From: Carboxylicivirga litoralis
Lineage (GTDB): Bacteria; Bacteroidota; Bacteroidia; Bacteroidales; Marinilabiliaceae
Direction of reading: 5' to 3'
Length of the DNA stretch: 64,000 nucleotides
NCBI RefSeq assembly: GCF_025499605.1
Contig: NZ_JAFMVC010000004.1
Coordinates: 267,387-331,386, forward strand
Within the stretch, counting starts at the first letter, position 1; each line of letters opens with the position of its first letter. The position numbers and the translations under genes were made by a program. Positions 44,589 to 55,098 of this stretch are shown in pieces. Under the pieces are notes generated by a model. It saw only the letters and a program-made list of their open reading frames with translations, was not told where the DNA came from and did no database searches.

Positions 44589-44720
44589 TTTGAACTCATT
44601 TTAAAGATTACGTTTAATTATGGCTCAAAATTAAAGTTCTGAAAGCTGCGTTAAGACTGGCATTTGAATGCGTAGCCTATGGCTTTGAAAGTGTCTGCTT
44701 TATTCAGGAATATGCATGGG

Positions 44721-45470
44721 TTAGTGGATGTTTTCAAGTGAATTAAGCAATGTCTGCTTACGTCGTGCTGAAACGGGAATTTCTTTTTTGTTGTTCAGAA
44801 TTACAAAACCACCGTCACTTTTATCAATTTTTTTAATAAAATGCAGGTTGACCAGAAAAGACTGATGAGGTCGCACAAAATGGTATTCTTCCAATAAAGC
44901 CGCGTATTCTTTCATTGGCTTGGAAACAATGATACTGTTGCCATCTTCTAGCTCAAAAGTGGTGTAGCTGTTGTCACTTTTGCAATACATAATGCTGGCA
45001 ATATCTACCAGGTGCATGGCTTCAGCTGTTCTTAAAACTATCTTTTTGCTTTGTGTTTTCTTTTCGTAATGGTCCAGAAAGGTATCGTATTGTTGTTCTG
45101 CTTCGTCTGCGTTTATTTGCGATAAAGCCCTCTCGATAGCTTGGGTAAACTCAAATTCGTTAACAGGTTTAAGAATGTAGTCGATGGCACTAAACTTAAA
45201 AGCTTTAATGGCAAAGTCATTAAATCCAGTGATGAAAATAACTTTAAAGTTGTATGGCTTTACTTGTTGTAAAACATTAAAACCTGTACCACCCTTAATT
45301 TCGATATCAAGCAAAACAAGATTGGGTTGTTCATTAGTAATGAGTTGAATGCCAGCTTCAACACCATCTGCTTCACCTACAATGTTTACGTGTGGGAAGT
45401 TATCTTTTAACAAGCGGGCGTTTAGCTCTCGCATTTGGGCATCATCGTCTATTATAACTGCTTTAATCAT
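44721..45470 (-). CDS. LytTR-family response regulator
   Basis: 249 residues. The receiver domain (1-120) has acidic residues DDD at 8-10, phospho-acceptor Asp55 in NLVLLDIEIKGG and Lys in DYILKPVNEFEF. A LytTR DNA-binding domain follows (about 145-245), with IMYCKSDNSYTTFELEDG and HFVRPHQSFLVNLHFIKKI. It lies 2 bp after the histidine kinase gene, so the two form a LytS/LytR-type pair. Target genes are unknown; the neighbouring outer-membrane protein gene (44025) and S9 peptidase (47642) are candidates by position only. Confidence 0.92.
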   Translation of the reverse strand: MIKAVIIDDDAQMRELNARLLKDNFPHVNIVGEADGVEAGIQLITNEQPNLVLLDIEIKGGTGFNVLQQVKPYNFKVIFITGFNDFAIKAFKFSAIDYILKPVNEFEFTQAIERALSQINADEAEQQYDTFLDHYEKKTQSKKIVLRTAEAMHLVDIASIMYCKSDNSYTTFELEDGNSIIVSKPMKEYAALLEEYHFVRPHQSFLVNLHFIKKIDKSDGGFVILNNKKEIPVSARRKQTLLNSLENIH

Positions 45471-45472
45471 AC

Positions 45473-47422
45473 TTAATTTAATATTGGCAGGTAAACTGTT
45501 ACCAGCGTTCCACTTTTGTTTTCGTCGCTTAAATCTTTAATAACCGGTTGTGGTAATGCCGGATAGTTGTTTTTAATTATTGCCATCCGTTGCTTAAATA
45601 TCTCAGTAGCCAGCGATTTATGTAGTTTATTATTGCTATTAGCGGATTGATTGATGCCAATGCCATTATCTTCAATGTTGGCACAAATAAAGTCATCTGT
45701 TTCCGAGAATGACAGGGTTATTAGCGCCCCTTCATGCATGTTTTTAATACCGTGTTTGATGGAGTTCTCAATAAATGGCTGAAGGAGCATGGGCGGAACA
45801 TGTATCAATTCTGTTTCCAGGTCTTCAGAGAAGTTTATTTGATATTGAAAAGTGTCTTTCATGCGCATTTGCTCTAATTCCAGGTAGTGCGTCAGGGTTT
45901 CAATTTCTTCATCCAAAGTAATTTTATCATTGCTCGAATTGTTAAGAATAGAGCGTGTTAGTTTGGCAAAGTTGCCCATGTAACGAGCTGCTGTTTCGGG
46001 TTTGTTCCTGTACATGTAGTTTTGGATGCTGCCTAGCGCATTAAAAATAAAGTGCGGATTCATCTGTGATTTCAATAACTGCTGACGAAGTTTCTCTTCT
46101 TGTTGTTGGGCGTTTTTTTTGCGTACCGATAGCATGTAAAACACAAAAGCCAGACTTATTAACAGTAAGGCGATGATAGCAATGCCCAGACGGATGCGTT
46201 GTGTCTTTATTTCATTGGCCGATGAAAGTATTTCAATTTGCTGCTCTTTTTGCTGCGTCTGATAGTCTATTTCAAGGTTCTGAATTTGTTTTTGGTATTT
46301 AGCTGCATTCAAACTGTCTTTCCACGCATTACTTGCCTTGAGATGGGTGTAGGCCAGGGGCCAGTTATCACTTGTTTTGTACAACTGAGTAAACGCCTCA
46401 TGGATGAGTACCAATTGCTCAATTGAGTGAACATCATTTGCCATATCCTTCGCTTTAGTCAAGGATTTTTCGGCCTGAGAGTATTTTTGTTGAGCTATTT
46501 GAATTTTACCTATGTAAGCATAACAAAGCGACAAGTAACGTTTATTTTTATAACGCCTATGAATAGCAATGGCCTGGTTAAATATTGATTCAGCTTTTTT
46601 GTAATCTCCTTTTTGATAATAAGCCTGCGCCATCAGGTGCAAGGTGACAGCAATGCCTTTATCGTAGTTAAGTTCTTCTTTTATGATTAATGCTTTTTCG
46701 AACAGAGGTAAGGCTTCATCAGGTTCATTTCTCATCAGTTGTATTTCACCTAACATACCATAGTTAAAGGCCATGGTTCGTTTGTCATTTCGACGTTCTG
46801 CTATCTGGTTTGATTTTTCAAGATGATAACTGGCTTTGTCAAGTTCGTTTTGAGCGAGATAAGTGGCGCCTAAAGTATTGTGTGTAAAAGAAGCTGATTT
46901 GTCGTTGCCCAGAAGCTCCTGCATCGCTAGTGCTTTATGGAAATAGGGCAACGCCAGGATGTTTAAATCCTGCTTGCGATAGGCTTGTCCCAGGTTGTTA
47001 TAGTTGTAGCACATTTGTAGAGTGTCACCCAGTAATTTGGCGATTTCCAAGGAGCGCTGGTGGAGCATAATCGCTTCATCATACGACTCGTTGTATCGCT
47101 TCTGAAGTCCCAGGAAATCATAGGCTTTCATTAAGCCATACTGATAGTCTGCATGGCTGGCTTTAAGTATAAAATCTTCTAAAAAAGGTTCGTAGTTATT
47201 GCCAATTTTTCGCCTGCACCGTCTTATTTTAGTTAAAGCGGCATGCAGCTTGGCTGTATCATTACTAGCCTCGTTAAGTGTTAATCGGATGGTGTCACAA
47301 ATCAGCTCTGATTTGCTTTTTGTTTGGGCAGGAGCAGAGTTACCACAAAACAATATGAAAATACCTGGCAAAAAAATATACCAAAACCGACTTGGCAAAA
47401 TTAGTTGATTCAAAATAGTCAT
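45473..47422 (-). CDS. Sensor histidine kinase with TPR sensor domain (LytS-type)
   Basis: 649 residues. A signal or membrane segment at about 12-32 is followed by a TPR array in the periplasm (about 90-385; units such as YNNLGQAYRKQDLNILALPYFHKAL and its relatives), a coiled coil and a membrane segment (about 413-433). The kinase core has phospho-acceptor His457 in QMNPHFIFNALGSIQ and ATP-binding motifs PFIENSIKHG and IEDNGIGI. This is the Bacteroidota LytS group with periplasmic TPR sensing, ligand unknown. It feeds the response regulator encoded 2 bp downstream. Confidence 0.9.
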   Translation of the reverse strand: MTILNQLILPSRFWYIFLPGIFILFCGNSAPAQTKSKSELICDTIRLTLNEASNDTAKLHAALTKIRRCRRKIGNNYEPFLEDFILKASHADYQYGLMKAYDFLGLQKRYNESYDEAIMLHQRSLEIAKLLGDTLQMCYNYNNLGQAYRKQDLNILALPYFHKALAMQELLGNDKSASFTHNTLGATYLAQNELDKASYHLEKSNQIAERRNDKRTMAFNYGMLGEIQLMRNEPDEALPLFEKALIIKEELNYDKGIAVTLHLMAQAYYQKGDYKKAESIFNQAIAIHRRYKNKRYLSLCYAYIGKIQIAQQKYSQAEKSLTKAKDMANDVHSIEQLVLIHEAFTQLYKTSDNWPLAYTHLKASNAWKDSLNAAKYQKQIQNLEIDYQTQQKEQQIEILSSANEIKTQRIRLGIAIIALLLISLAFVFYMLSVRKKNAQQQEEKLRQQLLKSQMNPHFIFNALGSIQNYMYRNKPETAARYMGNFAKLTRSILNNSSNDKITLDEEIETLTHYLELEQMRMKDTFQYQINFSEDLETELIHVPPMLLQPFIENSIKHGIKNMHEGALITLSFSETDDFICANIEDNGIGINQSANSNNKLHKSLATEIFKQRMAIIKNNYPALPQPVIKDLSDENKSGTLVTVYLPILN

Positions 47423-47641
47423 TTTAGGGTGCTTTGATTACAAGATTTGTCAAATCTTATTCGTAAAAATAAATACATATTATCTATTAATTTGAGACAT
47501 TTGATTAACGAAGCCTTTCAGATTGTGATTACAATATATTCATTGATTAATCGAATGTTTTATTGAATTATTCAGGAGTGTATTTCCTCTTACTTCTCTG
47601 TGTTTTTTTCTTATCTTCAAAGCCTTAAATAATTCGTTATC

Positions 47642-50500
47642 ATGTATAAATCATTAGTGAAAATAACCTTAATGGCAATGATGAGTTGGTTGATAATCAG
47701 CCCATCGGTAGCCGATGAAAAAAAGAAACTGGATGCTTCCGTTTATGACGGGTGGAAATCAATTGACAGGGGATATTCGATATCCAATGATGGTGCGTTT
47801 GTATCTTACGTTATCAAACCGCAAAAAGGCGATAGCTATCTATACTTATACAATGTAAAGACAGGAGAGCTGGATTCAATTCCACGTGGTAAATCGCCTG
47901 TTTTCTCTGAGAGTAATCAGTTTTTAGCTTTTCGTGTTGAGGCTCAGGCTGATTCAGTTCGTGCTTTAAAATTAAAGAAAACGAAGAAGGACAAAATGCC
48001 GAAGGATAGTTTGTTTATTCGCCATTTGACCACTGGAGAAATCACTACCATAGCGGGAATAAATAAATGGAGTGCCCCTAAAAAAGGTGGCGACTGGTTG
48101 GCTTATATGCTCGAAAAAGAAGCCAAAAAGAAAGAAGAGCCTAAAGATACCACAAAGGTAGAAGAGGAGGCCGAAGAAGAGAAGAAGGAAGAGAAAAAGG
48201 AAAAAGAGGGTAAAGACAAGAAGAAAAAGTCATTCAAGTCGAAAGGCAAGCCGCTTGTATTTTACCGTCCTTCAAGCAAGGATAGTCTGTATCTCGAAAA
48301 AGTGAATCATTATGTATTGGCCGAAGATGGTTCGGCTGCTTATGTAGTGCAAAGTGTTGGCGATACAACTGAAGTGTCGAAGGTGCTGAAATTTAACCCA
48401 ACAACCTTTACTGTTGATACGCTTTTTAAAGAAATTGGTAAGATTGAGAAAATTGCCACTGCCTACGATGGCCAGCAATGTGCTTTCTTCTTTTCGCCTG
48501 ATACTGCTGAAACAAAAGTCTATCGTTTGTATCATTTGGGTTTGAAGATGAAAGCGCCCCAAATGATTATTGATACCATGCATGCTGCTATGCCTGCCGA
48601 ATGGTCGGCTCGTACAAAAGGAAGTTTGAGCTTTTCTAAAAATGGTGAGCGCTTGTTTTTTGAAGCAGGTAAGCGTCCGGCTGAAGAACCCAAAGATACT
48701 TTAACAACTGATGAAAAAACACACGTTGATATCTGGAACTGGAAAGATTTGGATATTCAGCCAATGCAGAAAAAAAATCTGAAGCGAGAGAAAGATCCAA
48801 CTTACGATTGCGTGTATCACATCAAGAAAAAGCGTGTGGTACAATTGGGCGGTGAAAGTTTGAAATCTATCCGCTTATTAGAAAAGGGTAATGGCAATAT
48901 TGCTATTGGTACAGATAATACGCCTTATCGCTGGGCACGTACTTTTTCGGGACGTTGGACAACCGACTATTATACGGTTAATGTGACAACCGGAGAGCGC
49001 AAGTTGCTACTAAAAGATCAGTCTGGTGAAGTAGAAATATCTGAAAATGGTCAATGGGCTGTTTACTACAATCCGACCGAGGATGCGTATTACTCTGTTG
49101 ATATCAAAACAGCTACTAAGCGCTTGATTTCTAAAGGAACCAATGTAGTTTTTGCCGATGAATTGCATGATACGCCAAATGAAGCTAATGCCTATGGTAT
49201 TGAAGGATTTTCTGCTGATGGTAAATTTGTAATTGTTGCCGACCGTTACGATTTATGGAAGTTAGATTTAACAGGAAAGGCCAACGCTGTATGCCTGACA
49301 AACGGTGAAGGCAGAAAAAATACCACCGAGTATCGCTATGTAAAGTTGGATAAAGAAGAAAAGTACATCGACTTAGGTTCAAAATTACTATTGGAGACTT
49401 TTAACGATGTCAACAAACAAGCTGGTTTCTCCTATTTGTCAGGTAATACCATTACAGAAATCATGATGGGTGATTACCGTGTTTATGCTCCAATTAAAGC
49501 TAAAAATGCCGATGTGATGGCATGGCGCAAGTCAACCTACACTCAATATCCGGAGTTGCTCATTTGTAGTGGGAACTTAAACGATTCGAAAGTAATTAGT
49601 AATACCAATCCACAGCAGAAGGACTACATTTGGGGTAATATTGAATTGGTTGACTGGATTGCTTCAGATGGATTGAAACACCAGGGCTTATTGATCACAC
49701 CTGAAAATATGGATCCTAATAAGAAATATCCGATGGTATCGTATTTCTACGAGCGCTATTCTGATAACCTGCACGGCTATCGCTCACCAGCTCCAAGTCG
49801 TTCAACGGTTAACTGGAATTTCTATGCTTCTAATGGATACGTTATTTTTGTGCCGGATATCTTCTACCGCGATGGTGATCCTGGTTTGTGCGCTTATGAA
49901 GCCATTGTAAGTGGTTGTTTGGCCATGGCCGATCGTTACGAATTTATAGACCGTGAAAACATGGGTATCCAGGGACAAAGCTGGGGTGGCTACCAGGTAG
50001 CTTATTTGGTAACGCGTACCAACCTGTTTAAAGCCGGAATGGCTGGAGCCCCGGTTAGTAACATGACCAGTGCCTATGGCGGTATTCGCTGGGGAACAGG
50101 TATGAGCCGACAGTTTCAGTACGAAAGAACTCAAAGCCGTATTGGAGGTACTTTATGGGATAAAACCAGTAAGTACATCGAAAACTCACCTGTATTCTTT
50201 GCTCCTCAGGTGGAAACACCTCTGCTAATGATGCATAACGATAATGATGGTGCGGTGCCTTGGTATCAGGGTATTGAGTATTACATGGCCCTTCGTCGTT
50301 TGGAAAAACCAGTTTGGATGTTGGTGTATAACGATGAAGAACACAACCTGACGCGAAGAGCTAATTCTAAGGATTTAAGCATTCGTATGATGCAGTTCTT
50401 TAATCACTACCTTAAAGGAGAGCCAATGCCAGTGTGGATGCACGATGGTGTGCCAGCTGTTAAGAAAGGAAAAGATTTAGGGTACGATTTAGTGGAATAA
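47642..50500 (+). CDS. S9-family peptidase (prolyl oligopeptidase type), secreted
   Basis: 952 residues with signal peptide (about 1-25). A beta-propeller-like N-terminal region (about 40-660) contains a long Lys/Glu-rich insert (about residues 160-200, EEKKEEKKEKEGKDKKKKS). The C-terminal alpha/beta hydrolase has Ser780 in GQSWGGYQVAY, Asp869 in HNDNDGAVPW and His901 in YNDEEHNLTRR, a complete catalytic triad. Expected role: cleavage of short peptides after proline or alanine in the periplasm. Divergent from the histidine kinase gene, 219 bp apart, and followed by a strong terminator. Confidence 0.92.
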   Translation: MYKSLVKITLMAMMSWLIISPSVADEKKKLDASVYDGWKSIDRGYSISNDGAFVSYVIKPQKGDSYLYLYNVKTGELDSIPRGKSPVFSESNQFLAFRVEAQADSVRALKLKKTKKDKMPKDSLFIRHLTTGEITTIAGINKWSAPKKGGDWLAYMLEKEAKKKEEPKDTTKVEEEAEEEKKEEKKEKEGKDKKKKSFKSKGKPLVFYRPSSKDSLYLEKVNHYVLAEDGSAAYVVQSVGDTTEVSKVLKFNPTTFTVDTLFKEIGKIEKIATAYDGQQCAFFFSPDTAETKVYRLYHLGLKMKAPQMIIDTMHAAMPAEWSARTKGSLSFSKNGERLFFEAGKRPAEEPKDTLTTDEKTHVDIWNWKDLDIQPMQKKNLKREKDPTYDCVYHIKKKRVVQLGGESLKSIRLLEKGNGNIAIGTDNTPYRWARTFSGRWTTDYYTVNVTTGERKLLLKDQSGEVEISENGQWAVYYNPTEDAYYSVDIKTATKRLISKGTNVVFADELHDTPNEANAYGIEGFSADGKFVIVADRYDLWKLDLTGKANAVCLTNGEGRKNTTEYRYVKLDKEEKYIDLGSKLLLETFNDVNKQAGFSYLSGNTITEIMMGDYRVYAPIKAKNADVMAWRKSTYTQYPELLICSGNLNDSKVISNTNPQQKDYIWGNIELVDWIASDGLKHQGLLITPENMDPNKKYPMVSYFYERYSDNLHGYRSPAPSRSTVNWNFYASNGYVIFVPDIFYRDGDPGLCAYEAIVSGCLAMADRYEFIDRENMGIQGQSWGGYQVAYLVTRTNLFKAGMAGAPVSNMTSAYGGIRWGTGMSRQFQYERTQSRIGGTLWDKTSKYIENSPVFFAPQVETPLLMMHNDNDGAVPWYQGIEYYMALRRLEKPVWMLVYNDEEHNLTRRANSKDLSIRMMQFFNHYLKGEPMPVWMHDGVPAVKKGKDLGYDLVE

Positions 50501-50523
50501 TCAGATTTGAAGTTAAATAAATC

Positions 50524-50560
50524 AAGCGCCGTAATGATAGCATTACGGCGCTTTTTTTTT
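50524..50560 (+). terminator. Strong terminator after the S9 peptidase gene
   Basis: A 12-13 bp stem (AGCGCCGTAATG with its complement), loop ATAG, then nine T. Confidence 0.95.
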
Positions 50561-50723
50561 GATTAGACAATAATTCAAAGTGAATATTTCATGCTTTGAT
50601 AATGAACAATTAATTTTTACTGTTGACTAATAGGTTTTTTTTCACATAAATTGCAGTGAATTTTGCTCAACGGAACAAAAGACAAATAACGAACCTATTA
50701 ATTGACCAAGAAAAGTATAAGTT

Positions 50724-51221
50724 ATGAGAAAAGTTTTAATGATTATGATGATGGCAATGGTTGTAGTGATTGCCGGAGCTCAAGAAAAAGAAAGCAAAGG
50801 AATGTGGATTGGTGGTGGTTTTGGTTTAAATGGTGGTGATGCTGATGGTTGGAACCTAAGCCCGCAATGGGGAATGATGTTTAATGAAAATATGGGACTT
50901 GGAGCTAATTTAATCCTAACAGATGATGATTGGATGGTTGAACCCTATTTCCGCTATTACATGGGTATAACAGATAATTTTAAATTCTTTGCAGATGGAG
51001 CTGTAGCATTTGGTGGAAATGATGATTATAGCATGTTTCAAATACAAGTGAGGCCTGGAGTGCAGTATTGGTTTACTCCAAAATGGTCATTAGCAGCGGC
51101 TACTCCGTTATTATCTTTCTATAGTAGAAACTATGATAGTGATGCTTTAGAAGATATTAGTACCTCGTTTCTGGGATTAGATGCAACAAACTTATCTTTT
51201 TCGTTGTATTTCCACTTTTAG
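50724..51221 (+). CDS. Outer-membrane beta-barrel protein
   Basis: 165 residues with signal peptide (about 1-19, IAGAQ). Glycine-rich amphipathic strands (WIGGGFGLNGGDADGW, MGLGANLILTDDDW, YFRYYMGITDNFKFFADGAVAFGG) end in LSFSLYFHF, with the aromatic C-terminus typical of eight-stranded barrels of the OmpW/porin-like class. No close family name can be given. It is a single gene with its own terminator, and its 222-bp upstream gap holds the peptidase terminator but no clear promoter match. Confidence 0.8.
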   Translation: MRKVLMIMMMAMVVVIAGAQEKESKGMWIGGGFGLNGGDADGWNLSPQWGMMFNENMGLGANLILTDDDWMVEPYFRYYMGITDNFKFFADGAVAFGGNDDYSMFQIQVRPGVQYWFTPKWSLAAATPLLSFYSRNYDSDALEDISTSFLGLDATNLSFSLYFHF

Positions 51222-51244
51222 GGTGATATAATATTAAAGTTAAG

Positions 51245-51280
51245 GCCCTCATCATTGGTTTGATGAGGGCTTTTCTTTTT
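51245..51280 (+). terminator. Terminator after the beta-barrel gene
   Basis: GCCCTCATCA, six-base loop, TGATGAGGGC, then TTTTCTTTTT. Confidence 0.9.
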
Positions 51281-51374
51281 ATTCAAAATTCTTTAACACA
51301 AAAGCTCTGAAACCAATTAATATTAATCGTATATTTATCATACCCTTTCAGCAATTCAAATCCTTTGAATTAAT

Positions 51375-53387
51375 ATGCTTATGCCAAATCATATCGCTAA
51401 AATTGATGCCTTTCTTGAACCGTATAGAGCCACAATAGATAACCGAGTTAAAGCTGCTTTAGAAAAAGAAGATAAACTGATCGATACTTCTTTGTATGAC
51501 TTTGCCAATGGTTATCAGTATTTTGGTTTGCATCTCGATGCTGATGGTTGGGTAATTCGCGAATGGGCTCCACATGCTTCCGCTATTTATCTGATTGGAG
51601 ATTTTTCCAATTGGGAAGAAGATGAATCTTTCCTGTTTAATAGGATCGAAAACGATGTATTTGAATTACATGTTGGCAAAGGTGTTATCTCACATCAAAT
51701 GCTATACAAGTTAAAGGTCGTTTGGCCCAATGGCAGTGGAGAACGTATTCCGGTTTGGGCTACGCGATTAAAGCAGGACGAAACAACTAAATTGTTTACA
51801 GCACAACTATGGAATCCGGATAAGCCCTATGAATGGAAGAACGATAACCAGCGAAAAAAGGTAGAAGTACCACTTATTTATGAGGCACATATTGGTATGG
51901 CCACCGAAAAAGAGGGTGTTGGAACGTACAACGAATTTACTGCAGAGACTTTACCTCGTGTTAAAAAAGCAGGTTATAATACCATTCAGTTGATGGCCAT
52001 ACAGGAGCATCCTTACTATGGTTCTTTTGGTTATCATGTATCCAGTTTGTTTGCTCCCTCATCACGCTTTGGTACGCCCGATGAATTAAAAGAATTGATT
52101 GATACGGCTCATGGTATGGGCATAGCTGTGATAATGGATATTGTGCATTCGCACGCGGTTAAAAACGAGTTGGAAGGCATCGGCTTGTTCGATGGTTCGC
52201 CCTACCAGTTTTTTCATGATAATGAACGTAGAGAGCATGTGGCATGGGATTCGTTGTGTTATAACTATGCCAAACATGAAGTTTTACACCTGTTGTTGTC
52301 CAATGTCAAATATTGGCTGGAGGAATTTCATTTCGATGGCTATCGTTTCGATGGAGTCACCAGTATGTTGTACCTCGACCACGGCCTGGAGCGCAGTTTT
52401 ACCGATTATAAGCAATATTTTGATGGTGGTCAGGATGAAGATGCTTTGACTTATTTACTGCTGGCCAATAAGCTAATGAAGCAATGTAATCAAAACAGCA
52501 TTAGCATAGCCGAAGAGATGAGTGGTTATCCGGGGCTGGCAACTCCAATCGAACAAGGAGGAATAGGTTTTGATTACCGCCTGGCCATGGGAACTCCTGA
52601 CTTCTGGATTAAGCTGATTAAAGAGCAAAAAGATGAAGAATGGTCAGTAGGCCATATTTTCTACGAATTATCGAACAAACGGACTGAAGAGAAAACCATT
52701 AGTTATGCTGAGTCGCACGACCAGGCTTTAGTGGGTGATCAAACGATCATATTCCGACTGGTAGGTGCAGACATGTATTGGGCCATGAGCAAAAACGATA
52801 CAAGCTTGTCCATCGATAGAGGTATTGCACTGCATAAAATCATTCGTTTATTAACATTTTGCTGTGCCGGCAATGGTTACCTTAATTTCATGGGCAATGA
52901 ATTTGGCCATCCCGAGTGGATCGACTTTCCGCGTGAGGGCAACAACTGGTCCTACAAATATGCCCGTCGCCAGTGGAGTTTGGTCGATAACCCGGAGTTG
53001 CGATTTGTATTGCTTGATGCATTTGATAAAGCCATGATTGCCTTGCAGCACCATGAGCAGTTTATTAACGAAGCTCATATTGATTGTTTGGAAGCAAATG
53101 ATGGAGATCAGGTACTCGCCATACGTCGAAAGAACCTACTATTTGTATTCAACCTAAACCCAACAGAGTCGTTTACTTTTTATGGAATACCTGCTGCAGC
53201 TGGTAAATACAATATTATTCTCAACTCTGATGATGCTGCTTTTGGTGGTTTCAATCGGGTTGATGAAAGTATTGATTATTACACACGACCCGAAGCACAA
53301 ATGTCGAGCAGGCATCGTGTGCATTTGTATTTGCCGAACCGAACAGCGCTTGTTCTAAAACATACACCACCCAAAAGCTTATTTTAA
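51375..53387 (+). CDS. glgB: 1,4-alpha-glucan branching enzyme (GH13, eukaryote-like type)
   Basis: 670 residues, cytoplasmic. A CBM48-like N-terminal domain (YFGLHLDADGWVIREWAPHA; LIGDFSNWEED) is followed by a GH13 barrel. Asp326 in GYRFDGVTSMLYLDHG is the nucleophile and Glu380 in IAEEMSGYPGLATP the acid/base; GGIGFDYRLAMGTPD and YAESHDQALVGD are also conserved. These motifs are those of the GH13_8 branching enzymes rather than classical bacterial GlgB. It makes alpha-1,6 branches in glycogen. The next GH13 gene starts one base after its stop. Confidence 0.9.
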   Translation: MLMPNHIAKIDAFLEPYRATIDNRVKAALEKEDKLIDTSLYDFANGYQYFGLHLDADGWVIREWAPHASAIYLIGDFSNWEEDESFLFNRIENDVFELHVGKGVISHQMLYKLKVVWPNGSGERIPVWATRLKQDETTKLFTAQLWNPDKPYEWKNDNQRKKVEVPLIYEAHIGMATEKEGVGTYNEFTAETLPRVKKAGYNTIQLMAIQEHPYYGSFGYHVSSLFAPSSRFGTPDELKELIDTAHGMGIAVIMDIVHSHAVKNELEGIGLFDGSPYQFFHDNERREHVAWDSLCYNYAKHEVLHLLLSNVKYWLEEFHFDGYRFDGVTSMLYLDHGLERSFTDYKQYFDGGQDEDALTYLLLANKLMKQCNQNSISIAEEMSGYPGLATPIEQGGIGFDYRLAMGTPDFWIKLIKEQKDEEWSVGHIFYELSNKRTEEKTISYAESHDQALVGDQTIIFRLVGADMYWAMSKNDTSLSIDRGIALHKIIRLLTFCCAGNGYLNFMGNEFGHPEWIDFPREGNNWSYKYARRQWSLVDNPELRFVLLDAFDKAMIALQHHEQFINEAHIDCLEANDGDQVLAIRRKNLLFVFNLNPTESFTFYGIPAAAGKYNIILNSDDAAFGGFNRVDESIDYYTRPEAQMSSRHRVHLYLPNRTALVLKHTPPKSLF

Positions 53388-53388
53388 T

Positions 53389-55089
53389 ATGCAAAGTCAA
53401 AAAGTAATAGTGTATCAGCTTTTTCCGCGATTATTTGGGAATAAAACAACCCAAATGAAGGTTGATGGAAGTAGAAGTGAGAATGGAAGCGGTAAGTTTA
53501 TCGATATTAACAACTCGGGCTTGCGTGAACTAAAAAAAATGGGCATTACGCACCTGTGGTATACCGGTGTGATTGAACATGCTGTCGTTGAAGGCTATCC
53601 GGAAAATAGTATCCCGTCTGGTAATCCGCTGGTAATAAAAGGGAAAGCGGGTTCGCCCTATGCCATAAAAGACTATTACGATGTTGATCCTGATTTGGCC
53701 GAAGATGTCGCTACCCGTATGGATGAATTTGAGGCTTTAATTGACCGCACGCATAAAACAGGTTTAAAAGTAATAATTGATTTTGTGCCCAATCACCTGG
53801 CGCGAGAGTATGCTTCAGACGCCAAACCGGAAGAACTGAACGATTTTGGTGTTGATGATGATACATCAAAATTGTTTGATGTGAAAAATAATTTCTATTA
53901 CCTGCCAGGTAAATCCCTGCAATTGTCCGATGAGATAAAAAGCCGTTTCCCTGGTGTGACGTATGAGGAAAAAGTGGCTAGAGCAACCGGTAACGATCAG
54001 TTTACCTCTTCTCCCGGTATCAACGATTGGTACGAGACCGTAAAGCTTAACTACGGTATAGACTATTCAGCGGGAGGCAAAAAATATTTTGAGCCCATTC
54101 CTGATACCTGGTTGAAGATGAAACATGTTTTGCACTATTGGGCAGGAAAAGGTGTTGATGGTTTCCGCTGTGACATGGTAGAGATGGTGCCGGTTGAATT
54201 CTGGAATTGGGTCATACCACAAATTAAACACGCCTTTCCGTGGTTGATTTTTATTGGTGAAGTATACAATCCGAAGTTGTACAGCGCTTACATTCGACAA
54301 GGGAAGTTTGATTACTTATATGATAAGGTTGGCCTCTACGATACATTGGTAGGGGTAATAAGAGGCCATCGTTCTGCAAAAGATATTTCAGAATGCTGGC
54401 AGCAATTAGACGGATTAGACAGGAATATGTTGCGCTTTTTGGAGAACCATGATGAGCAGCGGCTGGCATCGCGGTTTATTGCGGGCGATCCACAGCGGGC
54501 AATACCGGGTATGGCCGTATCTGCCTTTATGCACCAGGGACCATTGATGATTTATAACGGTCAGGAAGTGGGTGAGATAGGCGAGGGGCCAACAGGGTAT
54601 AGTGGTGACGATGGCAGAACCACCATTTTTGATTATTGGCATATGCCCGAGCATCAGAAATGGATGAATAATGGTTTGTTTGATGGGGCTTTATTATCGG
54701 CGAACCAGCGCCTATTGCGACAGGAATATATTAATATTAATATGTTGTGTGCAGAATCGGCCATTACAGAAGGCTTATTCTATGATGTAATGTGGCATAA
54801 TTCAGATAATGATGCGTTTAATTCGGATAAACTGTATGCATTTTTGCGTTATAGCAAGCAGCAAAAACTATTGATTGTAGCTAATTTTGACACTGCAGAA
54901 CAAAAGGCTTCTGTGCAATTTCCTGCCCATGCATTAGAAACATTGGGTATTCCTCGTCCGGTAAAAATTGACTTTAAAGACTTGAATAGTGCCAGGAATG
55001 TGACGGCCGGGAGCGAAGAGATAATCAGTACTGGTGTCGAGCTTATTATACCGGGATTGGACTACCTGGTGCTGGAGATGGAGTATTAG
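53389..55089 (+). CDS. Alpha-amylase-family glycosidase (GH13)
   Basis: 566 residues, no signal peptide, so cytoplasmic. GH13 motifs: VIIDFVPNHLAREY (region I), Asp262 nucleophile in DGFRCDMVEMVP, Glu291 acid/base in FIGEVYNPKLY, and Asp355 in LENHDEQRLASR. It lies one base after the branching enzyme gene, so both probably act on intracellular glycogen or imported maltodextrins. A GSRSENGSGKF insert near the N-terminus follows the first strand. The exact specificity (amylase, maltogenic or debranching) is not clear. Confidence 0.88.
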   Translation: MQSQKVIVYQLFPRLFGNKTTQMKVDGSRSENGSGKFIDINNSGLRELKKMGITHLWYTGVIEHAVVEGYPENSIPSGNPLVIKGKAGSPYAIKDYYDVDPDLAEDVATRMDEFEALIDRTHKTGLKVIIDFVPNHLAREYASDAKPEELNDFGVDDDTSKLFDVKNNFYYLPGKSLQLSDEIKSRFPGVTYEEKVARATGNDQFTSSPGINDWYETVKLNYGIDYSAGGKKYFEPIPDTWLKMKHVLHYWAGKGVDGFRCDMVEMVPVEFWNWVIPQIKHAFPWLIFIGEVYNPKLYSAYIRQGKFDYLYDKVGLYDTLVGVIRGHRSAKDISECWQQLDGLDRNMLRFLENHDEQRLASRFIAGDPQRAIPGMAVSAFMHQGPLMIYNGQEVGEIGEGPTGYSGDDGRTTIFDYWHMPEHQKWMNNGLFDGALLSANQRLLRQEYININMLCAESAITEGLFYDVMWHNSDNDAFNSDKLYAFLRYSKQQKLLIVANFDTAEQKASVQFPAHALETLGIPRPVKIDFKDLNSARNVTAGSEEIISTGVELIIPGLDYLVLEMEY

Positions 55090-55098
55090 ATGCTAGTA